Assembly (NCBI GenBank): GCA_050260355.1
Contig: JBLNBZ010000150.1
Coordinates: 1 to 29,316, forward strand
Origin: CADEFX01 sp050260355
GTDB taxonomy: Bacteria; Pseudomonadota; Alphaproteobacteria; Rhizobiales; Hyphomicrobiaceae
Length of the DNA stretch: 29,316 nt
Reading direction: 5' to 3'
The position numbers and the translations under genes are program-made. Shown in pieces: positions 22,361 through 29,316 of this stretch (position 1 is its first letter; the number at the start of each line of letters is the position of its first letter). Under the pieces are notes generated by a model. It saw only the letters and a program-made list of their open reading frames with translations. It was not told the origin of the DNA and did not search any database.

Positions 22361-22558
22361 TGTTGCTTACCTTTGTTTTATCATCATGCGCAGAGGAGCC
22401 ATGCTGTCCGACCTACAAGAAGGTCGTGCGAGGCTCGTGCCGCCCGAGACGGGCACCCCATCGGCTTCGGGCCAGGCCCGGATGTGGGAAGATCAGGCGC
22501 GCTAGATAGCCGATAGGCGCGGTCTTGTCGACGGCTGATTACCTCCCCCGAACGGTCG

Positions 22559-23287
22559 CTAAGAGGCGGAGGAGCGGCGCTTCCAGAGGTCCGGCCGGCG
22601 CTTTCTCGTGATGGCTTCAGCCTGGCTGCGGCGCCAGTCGAGGATGCGCTGATGGTCGCCCGAGAGCAGCACGGCGGGGATCTCCGCGTCCTCCCAAACG
22701 CGCGGGCGCGTGTATTGCGGATACTCGAGCAGCCCCTGCTCGAAGCTCTCCTCCGCCAGCGACGCTGCCTCACCGACAACGCCGGGGAGAAGCCGGACGC
22801 ACGCATCGATCAGCACCATCGCCGCCAGCTCGCCACCGGAGAGGACATAGTCGCCGATGGAGATCTCGCGCGCGTCCCGCCGCTCGATGACGCGCTCGTC
22901 GACGCCCTCGAACCGCCCGGCGAGCAGCATCAGTCCGGGCCCGCGCGAGAACTCCCGAGCCATCGCCTGCGTCAGCGGTTCGCCGCGCGGCGACAGATAG
23001 ATGAGCGGGAGCCCAGGCGCGTGCTGGCGGGCATGATCGATCGCAGCGCCCAGCACATCGGCCCGCATCACCATGCCGGCGCCTCCGCCGGCCGGCGTGT
23101 CGTCGACGGTCCGATGCTTGCCCTGCCCGAAATCCCGCACATTGACGGTGTCGAGATGCCATATGCCGCGCGCGCGTGCCTGGCCGGAGAGCGACAGGTC
23201 GAGCGGACCCGGGAAGGCCTCGGGAAACAACGAGAGGACGACCGCGCGCCATGGCTCGGCCTGTGAACTTGTCTGCGGCAATGTCAC
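22559..23287 (-). CDS. trmD: tRNA (guanine-N1)-methyltransferase TrmD
   Basis: A 242-residue SPOUT (knotted) methyltransferase that makes m1G37 in tRNAs to prevent frameshifting. The key motifs are VVLSLFPEAF, DDTPAGGGAGMVM, LLAGRFEGVDERVIE and ISIGDYVLSGGE, which includes the SAM-binding knot. The start is GTG at 23287, with AAGGAG about eight bases upstream. The gene leads into rplS, keeping the trmD-rplS order of the usual rpsP-rimM-trmD-rplS operon. rimM and rpsP are missing on its 5' side, where a divergent sulfatase gene lies instead. Confidence 0.97.
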   Translation of the reverse strand: MTLPQTSSQAEPWRAVVLSLFPEAFPGPLDLSLSGQARARGIWHLDTVNVRDFGQGKHRTVDDTPAGGGAGMVMRADVLGAAIDHARQHAPGLPLIYLSPRGEPLTQAMAREFSRGPGLMLLAGRFEGVDERVIERRDAREISIGDYVLSGGELAAMVLIDACVRLLPGVVGEAASLAEESFEQGLLEYPQYTRPRVWEDAEIPAVLLSGDHQRILDWRRSQAEAITRKRRPDLWKRRSSAS

Positions 23288-23457
23288 GTCACGGCTCCTT
23301 CAGGCGCGCAGGCGCGTCGAGACAGGCTCATATCACGGCCGTTGCCACGTCGGCACACGCCGCCCCTGGCACAGCCCGGGTCAAGGCGAAAAATGAATGG
23401 CGCCGAAGCGCGCCGAGCCCATAGCATGGCTCCCAGGACGAGCGCGCGGGTTGGCGT

Positions 23458-25041
23458 ATGTCGAGAAGGCCCAACATCCTGTTCATCATGGCGGATCAGC
23501 TCCGCTGGGACTATCTCGGTTGCGCGGGCCACCCGTTTATCAAGACACCCAATATCGACCGCCTCGCCTCCCGTGGCGTCCGCTTCACGCACGCCTTTGT
23601 CCAGGCTCCCGTATGTGGCGGCTCGCGCATGAGCTTCTACACTGGCCGCTACAACCTCACGCACGGCGCCACCTACAACAACTTCCCCTTGCGCATCGAC
23701 GAGAAGACCATCGGCGACTACCTGCGCCCGCAGGGCTATCGCGTGGTCCTCGTCGGCAAGACGCACTTCAAGCCCGACCTCGAGTCCCTTGCACGGCTCG
23801 GCATCACGCCGGGCAGCAGCCCCGGCATACCGTATTGGCAGTGCGGCTTCGAGGCGTTCGAACGTGATGATGGCCTATACCCGGAGGTCGACGGCAGGCT
23901 CGTGGGCGCCGACCCTGCCTATAACCGCTGGCTGCGCCAGCTCGGCTATTCCGGCGAGAACCCATGGCACGAATGGGCCAACTCGGTGGTGGATGAGGCT
24001 GGCAACGTCCAGTCCGGCTGGTCCATGCGCAATGCCCGGCTGCCGGCGCGGGTCAAGGAGAAGCACTCCGAGACCGCATACATGACCGACCGGGCGCTGG
24101 AGTTCCTGGACCGCGCCGGCGATGCGCCCTGGTGCCTGCACGTCTCATACATCAAGCCGCACTGGCCCTATGTCGCGCCCGCTCCCTATCACGCCATGTA
24201 CGGGCCACAGCACGTGATCGCGGCCAACCGCTCCGAGCAGGAGCGGCTCGATCCCCACCCGGTCGTCGCCGCCTTCATGCAGCACGAGGAGAGCCTGAAT
24301 TTCTCGCGCGACGACGTGCGTGAGACCGTGATTCCCACGTACATGGGTCTCATCACCCAGTTCGACGCCCACGTGGGCCGGCTCGTTGCGCGGCTCGAGG
24401 CGACCGGTGAGATCGACAACACGATCATCATCGTCACCAGCGATCACGGTGACTATCTCGGCGATCACTGGCTTGGCGAGAAGGACCTGTTCCACGAGGA
24501 GATCGTGCGCATCCCGCTGATCGTCGTCGATCCGCGCCCCGAAGCCGCCGCACGTCGCGGCACGATATGCGACGCCCTGGTCGAGTCGATCGACCTTGCG
24601 CCGACGTTCCTCGACTGGACGGGCGGCCCGCCGGAGCCGCATCGCCTGGAAGGTCGATCGATCCGTCCACTGCTGCAGCAGGCCGAGCCGGAGAGCTGGC
24701 GCGACGCAGTGTTTTGCGATTCCGACTTCTCCCTGAGGCATGCACGGCGCAAGCTTGGATTGGGGCCCAATGAGGCGCGCGGCTTCATGGTACGCACCGC
24801 GCGATGGAAGTACGTTCACTTCGAGCGCTTCGCGCCGCAATTGTTCGACCTCGAGGCCGATCCCAACGAGCTGAATGACCTCGGTCGGGTCGCTCAGTAC
24901 GAGCGCGTGCGCGATGAGATGAGGGCGCGATTGCTCGCATGGCTCCTCGGCCGTCGCACGCGCGTCACGATTTCCGACGAGACGATCGACAAGCTGACCG
25001 GCAGCGCCAAGCAGCGCGGCTATCGGTTCGGCGAATGGTGA
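23458..25041 (+). CDS. Sulfatase / phosphonate monoester hydrolase family enzyme
   Basis: A 527-residue cytoplasmic member of the alkaline-phosphatase/sulfatase superfamily. The N-terminus PNILFIMADQLRWDYLG holds the first metal ligand, and VTSDHGDYLGDH the second pair. The C-terminal region (WKYVHFE, PQLFDLEADPNE) resembles Rhizobium phosphonate monoester hydrolase. The formylglycine site is Cys53 in CGGSR; the usual motif is C-x-P/A-x-R, so a Gly replaces Pro/Ala. Whether Cys53 is converted is uncertain. No signal peptide is present. The start ATG has no strong ribosome-binding site. Substrate unknown: sulfate esters, phosphonate esters or phosphodiesters. Confidence 0.88.
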   Translation: MSRRPNILFIMADQLRWDYLGCAGHPFIKTPNIDRLASRGVRFTHAFVQAPVCGGSRMSFYTGRYNLTHGATYNNFPLRIDEKTIGDYLRPQGYRVVLVGKTHFKPDLESLARLGITPGSSPGIPYWQCGFEAFERDDGLYPEVDGRLVGADPAYNRWLRQLGYSGENPWHEWANSVVDEAGNVQSGWSMRNARLPARVKEKHSETAYMTDRALEFLDRAGDAPWCLHVSYIKPHWPYVAPAPYHAMYGPQHVIAANRSEQERLDPHPVVAAFMQHEESLNFSRDDVRETVIPTYMGLITQFDAHVGRLVARLEATGEIDNTIIIVTSDHGDYLGDHWLGEKDLFHEEIVRIPLIVVDPRPEAAARRGTICDALVESIDLAPTFLDWTGGPPEPHRLEGRSIRPLLQQAEPESWRDAVFCDSDFSLRHARRKLGLGPNEARGFMVRTARWKYVHFERFAPQLFDLEADPNELNDLGRVAQYERVRDEMRARLLAWLLGRRTRVTISDETIDKLTGSAKQRGYRFGEW

Positions 25042-25113
25042 GCAAGAAGCTGGCGATCGGCAGATCAGCGACCGGTGGTCGATGCCGAATCCGTTCACCT
25101 GCGCAAAATGCTG

Positions 25114-25341
25114 CTATCGCGATTTGGCAAGGCGATTGGCTTGTGAGAGCAGCTTCCACAAGCTGGGCCTGAACCGCGGACAGACGCACGGCGTACCGAG
25201 CTTCGGCGCAATACAGCGCTGCTGCCAGTGCGCAATATCATAGTTGAGCCGCAACCCTTCGCCGCCCCGACTGCTGTGCAGGGTCAGCTCGCATTGCGGA
25301 CAAGTGTAGGTCGCGCAGTCGTTCTCGATTGATTTACGCAA
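25114..25341 (-). CDS. Small cysteine-rich (zinc-ribbon-like) protein
   Basis: A 75-residue protein. It has a CPQC pair near the N-terminus and a C-x5-C... PCVCP group later, which could bind zinc, with a RLNYDIAHWQQRC segment between them. I believe similar small proteins occur in other Rhizobiales, without a known function. The start is TTG at 25341, preceded by GGGAGG at about eight bases, a strong site that supports this unusual start codon. It lies alone between the sulfatase gene (convergent) and the peroxiredoxin gene (same strand). Confidence 0.6.
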   Translation of the reverse strand: MRKSIENDCATYTCPQCELTLHSSRGGEGLRLNYDIAHWQQRCIAPKLGTPCVCPRFRPSLWKLLSQANRLAKSR

Positions 25342-25432
25342 TGGCCGCCCTCCCGTGCGCGGCGCCGTACAGCGTCAGTCGCCGGCGTACGCATAGGAAT
25401 GAGCGGCAAAATTGACAATCGTTGTATCGGTT

Positions 25433-25473
25433 AAGAAAAAACGCTGCATTGCTCCGCGTGCCATTACGGAGCA
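25433..25473 (-). terminator. Possible terminator downstream of the peroxiredoxin gene
   Basis: TGCTCCG (25450-25456) pairs with CGGAGCA (25467-25473) around a 10-base loop. On the minus strand, ATGCAGCG and then six Ts follow. It comes about 120 bases after the peroxiredoxin stop. The gap between stem and T-run is longer than ideal. Confidence 0.4.
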
Positions 25474-25595
25474 CCAAAACGATCACAATCAATTAAGGAA
25501 ACTGCTTGGAACCATCCCGGCCGGTGCCATTGCGCCGAGCAGGCTGACGGGTGTAGGCGGAGCCGCCGGAAACGGCAGCCCCGCGCATCGAAGTG

Positions 25596-26255
25596 CTACT
25601 TCGGCTGCGGCACGATACGCAGATAGGGACGCGGCGCCTTCCATCCCTGCGGATACTGCTTCTTGGCCTCCTCGTCGGAAACCGAGCCCGAGATGATGAC
25701 ATCGTCACCTTGGTTCCAGTTAACGGGCGTGGCGACCTTGTGCTTGGCAGTGAGCTGCAGTGAGTCGATGGCGCGAAGTACTTCATGGAAGTTGCGGCCC
25801 GTGGTCATGGGGTAGACCAGGACCAGCTTGACCTTCTTGTCGGGCCCGATGATGAAGACGTTACGCACCGTGGCGTTGTCGGCCGGCGTACGCTTGGTCG
25901 GGTCGCCCGAGGTGCTGGCAGGAAGCATGCCGTACAGCTTCGAGACCTTGAAGTCGCTGTCGGCGATCATCGGATAGTTCGGCGCGGCACCCTGCGTTTC
26001 CTCGATGTCCTTCGCCCATTTTGTGTGGTTCTCGAGCGGATCGACGCTGAGGCCGATGAGCTTCACGCCGCGCTTGTCGAACTCGACCTTTAGCTTCGCC
26101 AGGCTGCCGAGCTCGGTCGTGCATACGGGCGTGAAGTCCCGAGGATGCGAGAACAGCATGCCCCACGAGCTGCCGAGCCACTCATGAAACTTGATAGGAC
26201 CTTGGGTGGTCTGGGCCTCGAAATCGGGCGCGTCGCTGTTGATCTGAAGGGTCAT
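25596..26255 (-). CDS. 1-Cys peroxiredoxin (Prx6 type)
   Basis: A 219-residue peroxidase that reduces hydrogen peroxide and organic peroxides. The peroxidatic Cys45 lies in HPRDFTPVCTTELG, and no second cysteine exists, so it must be re-reduced by an external thiol. The long C-terminal domain (NWNQGDDVIISGSVSDEEA, YPQGWK) is typical of the Prx6/Prdx subfamily, as is the ADNATVRNVFIIGPD stretch. AAGGAGG lies six to seven bases before the ATG at 26255, suggesting high expression. It is divergent from the flavin monooxygenase gene. Confidence 0.96.
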   Translation of the reverse strand: MTLQINSDAPDFEAQTTQGPIKFHEWLGSSWGMLFSHPRDFTPVCTTELGSLAKLKVEFDKRGVKLIGLSVDPLENHTKWAKDIEETQGAAPNYPMIADSDFKVSKLYGMLPASTSGDPTKRTPADNATVRNVFIIGPDKKVKLVLVYPMTTGRNFHEVLRAIDSLQLTAKHKVATPVNWNQGDDVIISGSVSDEEAKKQYPQGWKAPRPYLRIVPQPK

Positions 26256-26668
26256 GACTACCTCCTTGATTCTCCGTGTACCCTACCTCCATCAGATCGG
26301 GACCATACCGGCAGGGCTGGGCAAGGGCCACTGTGAAATGCATTGCATGCCAATGCGCTAAACGCTCGCGCCGGCAAGCCTTTCACCTGGCACCGGCTAT
26401 CGCAGCAATTCTTGGCTCCGCTGCTAACCTCTTTGGGACCTGTTTTCCTCCCTTGGCGGCGCCCAGTTATGAAAATGCTTTCGTCGCAGCGAGCCGGTCG
26501 GCCTGGCTAGTTAAGTATCGCACACGCGCCGGCTGCAAGGCACCATGGGGCGCGGCCTGCCGGGATCAATTCTTGGGGAGCTTTCCGGCTTCGTCGCCCT
26601 CTCGCACGACGCGCGCAGTCGTGTCACATTGGTTGCGGCAAAAGACGAGATGTGCGGAAGGAGACGCC
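26256..26668. other. 413-base gap between peroxiredoxin and the flavin monooxygenase gene
   Basis: This divergent region should hold the promoters of both genes. I see no convincing ORF, tRNA, repeat or terminator in it. An open frame crosses it in phase with the monooxygenase, but its residues look non-coding. The region is somewhat less GC-rich than the coding sequence around it. Confidence 0.5.
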
Positions 26669-27820
26669 ATGATCCGAAAGTTCACCACCGTCTATCCCGG
26701 TCATGTGGACCTCCCCGACATGGGGCAGGAGGCAACGCCGGCCAACGAGCGGCGCTTCTCCAACGAGCATCTGGCGAGCGTGTTCGAGAAGACCGAGGCC
26801 ATTGCCAAGAAGTTGGACGAGATAGGCTTCGACACCCTCTGGCTCGCCGAGCATCACTTTCAGCACGAAGGTTACGAGGTCATCCCGAACATTCTCATGC
26901 TGGCCGTGCATCTCGCGCATACGACCAAGCGCCTGCGCACCGGCTGCGGCTTCAACATTGCCCCCATGTGGCATCCGCTGCGGCTGGCGGAGGACTTCGC
27001 CGCGGCCGATATTCTGACCAAGGGCCGCACGGTGTTCGGCGTCGGCCGTGGCTATCACACACGCGAGGTCGAGACGTTCGGCGCGCCGATGCAGGACGCC
27101 AACGCCAATCGCGAGCTTTTCGAGGAGCAGGTCGAAATCATATTCAAGGCGTTCAACCAGGAGTCCTTCTCGCACAAGGGCAAGCACTACACGCTGCCGC
27201 CACGCGTGCCGTATCGCGGCTATGAGCTGAAGGAGATCACGCTCGTTCCTCGCCCGATCAATCGGCCGGTAGAGTGCTGGCAGCCGATCGTCAGCGCCAA
27301 TCCTCGCGGGCTCGACTTCATGATCCGGCACGGCATCAAGGGCATGGTAGGCGGTGGCGCGGCAACCATGGCGGAAGGGCCCATCCACGGCTATCGCGAC
27401 GCCGCCGCGCGCGCGGGCCAAGAGCTCGAGCTCGGCGAGAACCTCGGCATCGGCATCTTCTTCTATCTCTCGGAAAGCCGCGAGAAGGCCATTCGCGAGA
27501 TGACCCCCTTCTACGAGGAGCACGTGAAGATGTTCGCTCCTTTAGGCTTCGTTCCTGGCATCACGCCGCCCCAAGTGGCGGCGGTGGCAAAGCGGGGCGG
27601 CTGGCGTGCGGCAGGCGTTCCTACCGTCGAGCACTACATGAAGACGGGGGCATGGTTTGCCGGCACGGCGCAGGAGCTCATCGATCACCTCAAGACCATC
27701 GAGCGCCGATACCCTGGCATGCAGCACATCAACCTGAGCACAAGCCTCGGAACTCCCAAGGCCGTCATGCTGGAGCAGTTCCAGCGCGTCGGGGAGGAGG
27801 TCATGCCGGCCTTCCGGTAG
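26669..27820 (+). CDS. LLM-class flavin-dependent oxidoreductase
   Basis: A 383-residue member of the luciferase-like monooxygenase family (PF00296), which uses FMNH2 supplied by a separate reductase. Typical parts are EIGFDTLWLAEHHF, GCGFNIAPMWHPLRLAEDFAAAD and GRGYHTREVETFG in the TIM barrel, followed by FKAFNQESFSHKGKHY. The second half has the usual AGTAQEL-type ending (WFAGTAQELIDHL). The substrate is unknown; no flavin reductase gene is adjacent. GGAAGGAG lies just before the ATG at 26669. It is followed on the same strand by dinB after about 34 bases, so the two may be co-transcribed. Confidence 0.9.
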   Translation: MIRKFTTVYPGHVDLPDMGQEATPANERRFSNEHLASVFEKTEAIAKKLDEIGFDTLWLAEHHFQHEGYEVIPNILMLAVHLAHTTKRLRTGCGFNIAPMWHPLRLAEDFAAADILTKGRTVFGVGRGYHTREVETFGAPMQDANANRELFEEQVEIIFKAFNQESFSHKGKHYTLPPRVPYRGYELKEITLVPRPINRPVECWQPIVSANPRGLDFMIRHGIKGMVGGGAATMAEGPIHGYRDAAARAGQELELGENLGIGIFFYLSESREKAIREMTPFYEEHVKMFAPLGFVPGITPPQVAAVAKRGGWRAAGVPTVEHYMKTGAWFAGTAQELIDHLKTIERRYPGMQHINLSTSLGTPKAVMLEQFQRVGEEVMPAFR

Positions 27821-27854
27821 AGGCGCAGCGCGCCCGGCTGCGGGCAAGAGGGCC

Positions 27855-29024
27855 ATGCCGAAGAGTGTGTGCAGAGATTGCGGCGAGGCGATGCCGGCAG
27901 AGCCGGTCGCGTGCCCCCGCTGCGGCTCGTCACGCCTCGTCAGTCACGCCGAGCTTGACGAGCTCACAATCGCCCATGTCGACTGCGATGCATTCTATGC
28001 GTCGGTCGAGAAGCGCGATCGGCCCGAGCTTGCGCATCAGCCGTTGATCGTCGGCCATCCGAGCGCACGTGGCGTCGTGACCACCGCTTGTTACGTGGCG
28101 CGCAAGTTCGGCGTGCGCTCTGCCATGCCCATGTTCAAAGCGCTGGATCTCTGCCCGAATGCGGTCGTGCTGGCGCCCGATATGGCCAAGTACAAGCGTG
28201 TCAGCGACGAGATCCGCGCCATCTTTCGGTCGGTCACGGCCATCATCGAGCCGGTGTCGCTGGACGAGGCGTACCTGGATCTGGTCGATGCAGAAAGCCG
28301 CGGCGACGGCTCGCCGGCGCAAGCCCTTGCCAGAGTCGCCCGCAGCGTCGAGCAGGAGGTCGGGATAACCGTCTCAATTGGCCTCAGCGCCAACAAGTTC
28401 CTGGCCAAGCTCGCCTCCGAGCTGCAGAAGCCGCGCGGCTTCTCGGTCATCGGTCGCAACGAGGCAAAGTCCTTCCTGGCGCCGTTATCCATCCGCAAGA
28501 TCAATGGCGTCGGCGCTGCGACTGCGAGCCGGCTGGAGGCGATGGGCGTGACGACCATCGGCCAGCTACAGAGCCTGAGCGAGATGCAACTCGTCACCCA
28601 GTACGGGAAATTCGGCCGCCGGCTCGCCCGCTTTGCCCACGGGGAGGACGACAGGCGGGTGACACCCGACCGCCCGACGAAGAGCATCTCCGCCGAAACG
28701 ACGTTCCGCCACGACACCGGGTCGGTGGCCGAGCTGTGGGCGGTCGCGCAGCCTCTGTGCGAGCGCATCGCCGGCCAGCTCGTGCGCAAGGGGCTATCCG
28801 GAGGCACGGTCGTTCTCAAGCTCAAGACGTCGGATTTCCGGCTGCTGACGCGGAGCAGACGCCTGCCGCATCCGACCCAGCGGGCAAGCGTGTTGGCGGA
28901 AGCCGTCCGCCAGCTCATCGACAAAGATGCGGACGGCCGGACCTTTCGGCTGATCGGGGTCGGCGTCGACGAGCTTGGCCCGGCCTCTCTGGCGGACCCG
29001 CCCGACCTCTTCGGAGACATTTGA
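27855..29024 (+). CDS. dinB: DNA polymerase IV with N-terminal zinc ribbon
   Basis: A 389-residue Y-family translesion polymerase. Catalytic acidic residues are in HVDCDAFYASVE and SLDEAYLD. The YVARKFGVRSAMPM fingers region and the SIGLSANKFLAKLASE and INGVGAATASRLEAMG (HhH) segments follow, then the little-finger domain. Residues 6-23 carry two Cys pairs (CRDC and CPRC), a zinc ribbon seen in many alphaproteobacterial DinB proteins but absent from E. coli DinB. The end DPPDLFGDI could act as a sliding-clamp contact. No LexA box was recognised upstream, where the flavin monooxygenase gene lies 34 bases away. Confidence 0.95.
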   Translation: MPKSVCRDCGEAMPAEPVACPRCGSSRLVSHAELDELTIAHVDCDAFYASVEKRDRPELAHQPLIVGHPSARGVVTTACYVARKFGVRSAMPMFKALDLCPNAVVLAPDMAKYKRVSDEIRAIFRSVTAIIEPVSLDEAYLDLVDAESRGDGSPAQALARVARSVEQEVGITVSIGLSANKFLAKLASELQKPRGFSVIGRNEAKSFLAPLSIRKINGVGAATASRLEAMGVTTIGQLQSLSEMQLVTQYGKFGRRLARFAHGEDDRRVTPDRPTKSISAETTFRHDTGSVAELWAVAQPLCERIAGQLVRKGLSGGTVVLKLKTSDFRLLTRSRRLPHPTQRASVLAEAVRQLIDKDADGRTFRLIGVGVDELGPASLADPPDLFGDI

Positions 29025-29164
29025 GGCAGGGTCGCCGTCACGGCGCGCGCTGGTCGAGCCCCTCGACGCGCACGCCCCATTCCTGTAACAGGCGCTACGT
29101 CGGGAGGGTCCGGGGGCACTTTGCTCGTGTCACGGCGCTCGCGCGCCGCCTCGTGAGGATCGCG

Positions 29165-29316
29165 ATGAGAATTCCTGCCGAACTGGCTGCCGGCTATCGC
29201 CGCTTTCGCTCGGAACGCTTCGTTGCCGAGGCTGCGCGTTACCGGAGTCTGGCGAAGGAGCAGCGCCCGAGCACGATGGTCATCGCCTGCGCCGACAGCC
29301 GCGTCGACCCCGCGTC
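29165..29316 (+). CDS. Beta-carbonic anhydrase, N-terminal fragment
   Basis: The first 50 or so residues of a gene that runs off the right edge. The zinc-site motif CADSRVDP, with the Cys ligand and the Asp-Arg dyad, is that of beta-class carbonic anhydrases, which interconvert CO2 and bicarbonate. The preceding helix (AAGYRRFRSERFVAEAARYRSLAKEQRP) is a typical N-terminal arm. The ATG at 29165 is preceded by GAGGATCGCG. It follows dinB after about 140 bases on the same strand. Confidence 0.9.
   Translation, partial: MRIPAELAAGYRRFRSERFVAEAARYRSLAKEQRPSTMVIACADSRVDPA

Noticed and set aside
22361..22558. tRNA or small RNA gene between trmD and rplS
   Set aside because: No cloverleaf, CCA end or terminator could be built from the sequence by eye.
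24367..24378. Palindrome GCCCACGTGGGC, a second CACGTG-centred site
   Set aside because: It lies inside the sulfatase gene and lacks the TGTT/AACA arms of parS. Other CACGTG occurrences fail for the same reason.

Overview
The window looks like a piece of a high-GC alphaproteobacterial chromosome, most likely order Hyphomicrobiales (Rhizobiales). The clues are a hisB-DUF2628-hisH-hisA-hisF cluster divergent from hslV/hslU, a trxB gene next to an LsrB/VtlR-type LysR regulator, a map-radC pair, a DinB with an N-terminal zinc ribbon, and a helix-hairpin-helix style tail on a ribosomal protein. No rRNA, tRNA, CRISPR array, insertion sequence or prophage was recognised. The genus cannot be named from the sequence alone.

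Left end (1-6014): the tail of an unidentified gene, two small HExxH zinc-protease-like proteins, a helical hypothetical protein, an AraC/alkylguanine-DNA methyltransferase fusion with a 9-bp inverted repeat in front of it, and a DUF2244 membrane protein. Divergent from DUF2244 are nth (endonuclease III), an RsmC-like methyltransferase coupled to it by an ATGA overlap, and a leucine-carboxymethyltransferase-like enzyme. The 47-bp gap between DUF2244 and nth holds a near-perfect parS centromere sequence, which suggests the window lies in the origin-proximal ParB domain.

His/Hsl region (6024-14401): the histidine genes lie on the minus strand but are not contiguous. A Tat-exported metallo-beta-lactamase-fold enzyme with its own terminator, and the 5' scrap of an acetyltransferase gene, sit between hisF and hisA. 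Two plus-strand genes, one resembling the Cas2/SinR/VapD fold, sit between hisA and hisH. HisA ends in an unusual run of eight glutamines. Divergent from hisB are hslV and hslU, the ATP-dependent HslUV protease, with an SMR (Gdx/SugE-like) transporter gene between them. A small secreted protein follows on the other strand.

Right half (14576-29316): leuC; trxB with an lsrB/vtlR-type regulator and a possible small downstream ORF; map-radC; a 2,2-dialkylglycine-decarboxylase-like PLP enzyme; trmD and rplS, where L19 carries a C-terminal extension; a sulfatase/phosphonate-monoester-hydrolase family enzyme with a non-canonical formylglycine motif; a small Cys-rich protein; a 1-Cys peroxiredoxin; an LLM-class flavin monooxygenase; dinB; and the start of a beta-carbonic anhydrase.

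Most of the window is core metabolism and housekeeping. No multi-gene defence or mobile system is evident. The most interesting items are the parS-like site, the interrupted his cluster with its Cas2-like insert, the L19 extension, and several enzymes with altered signature residues.
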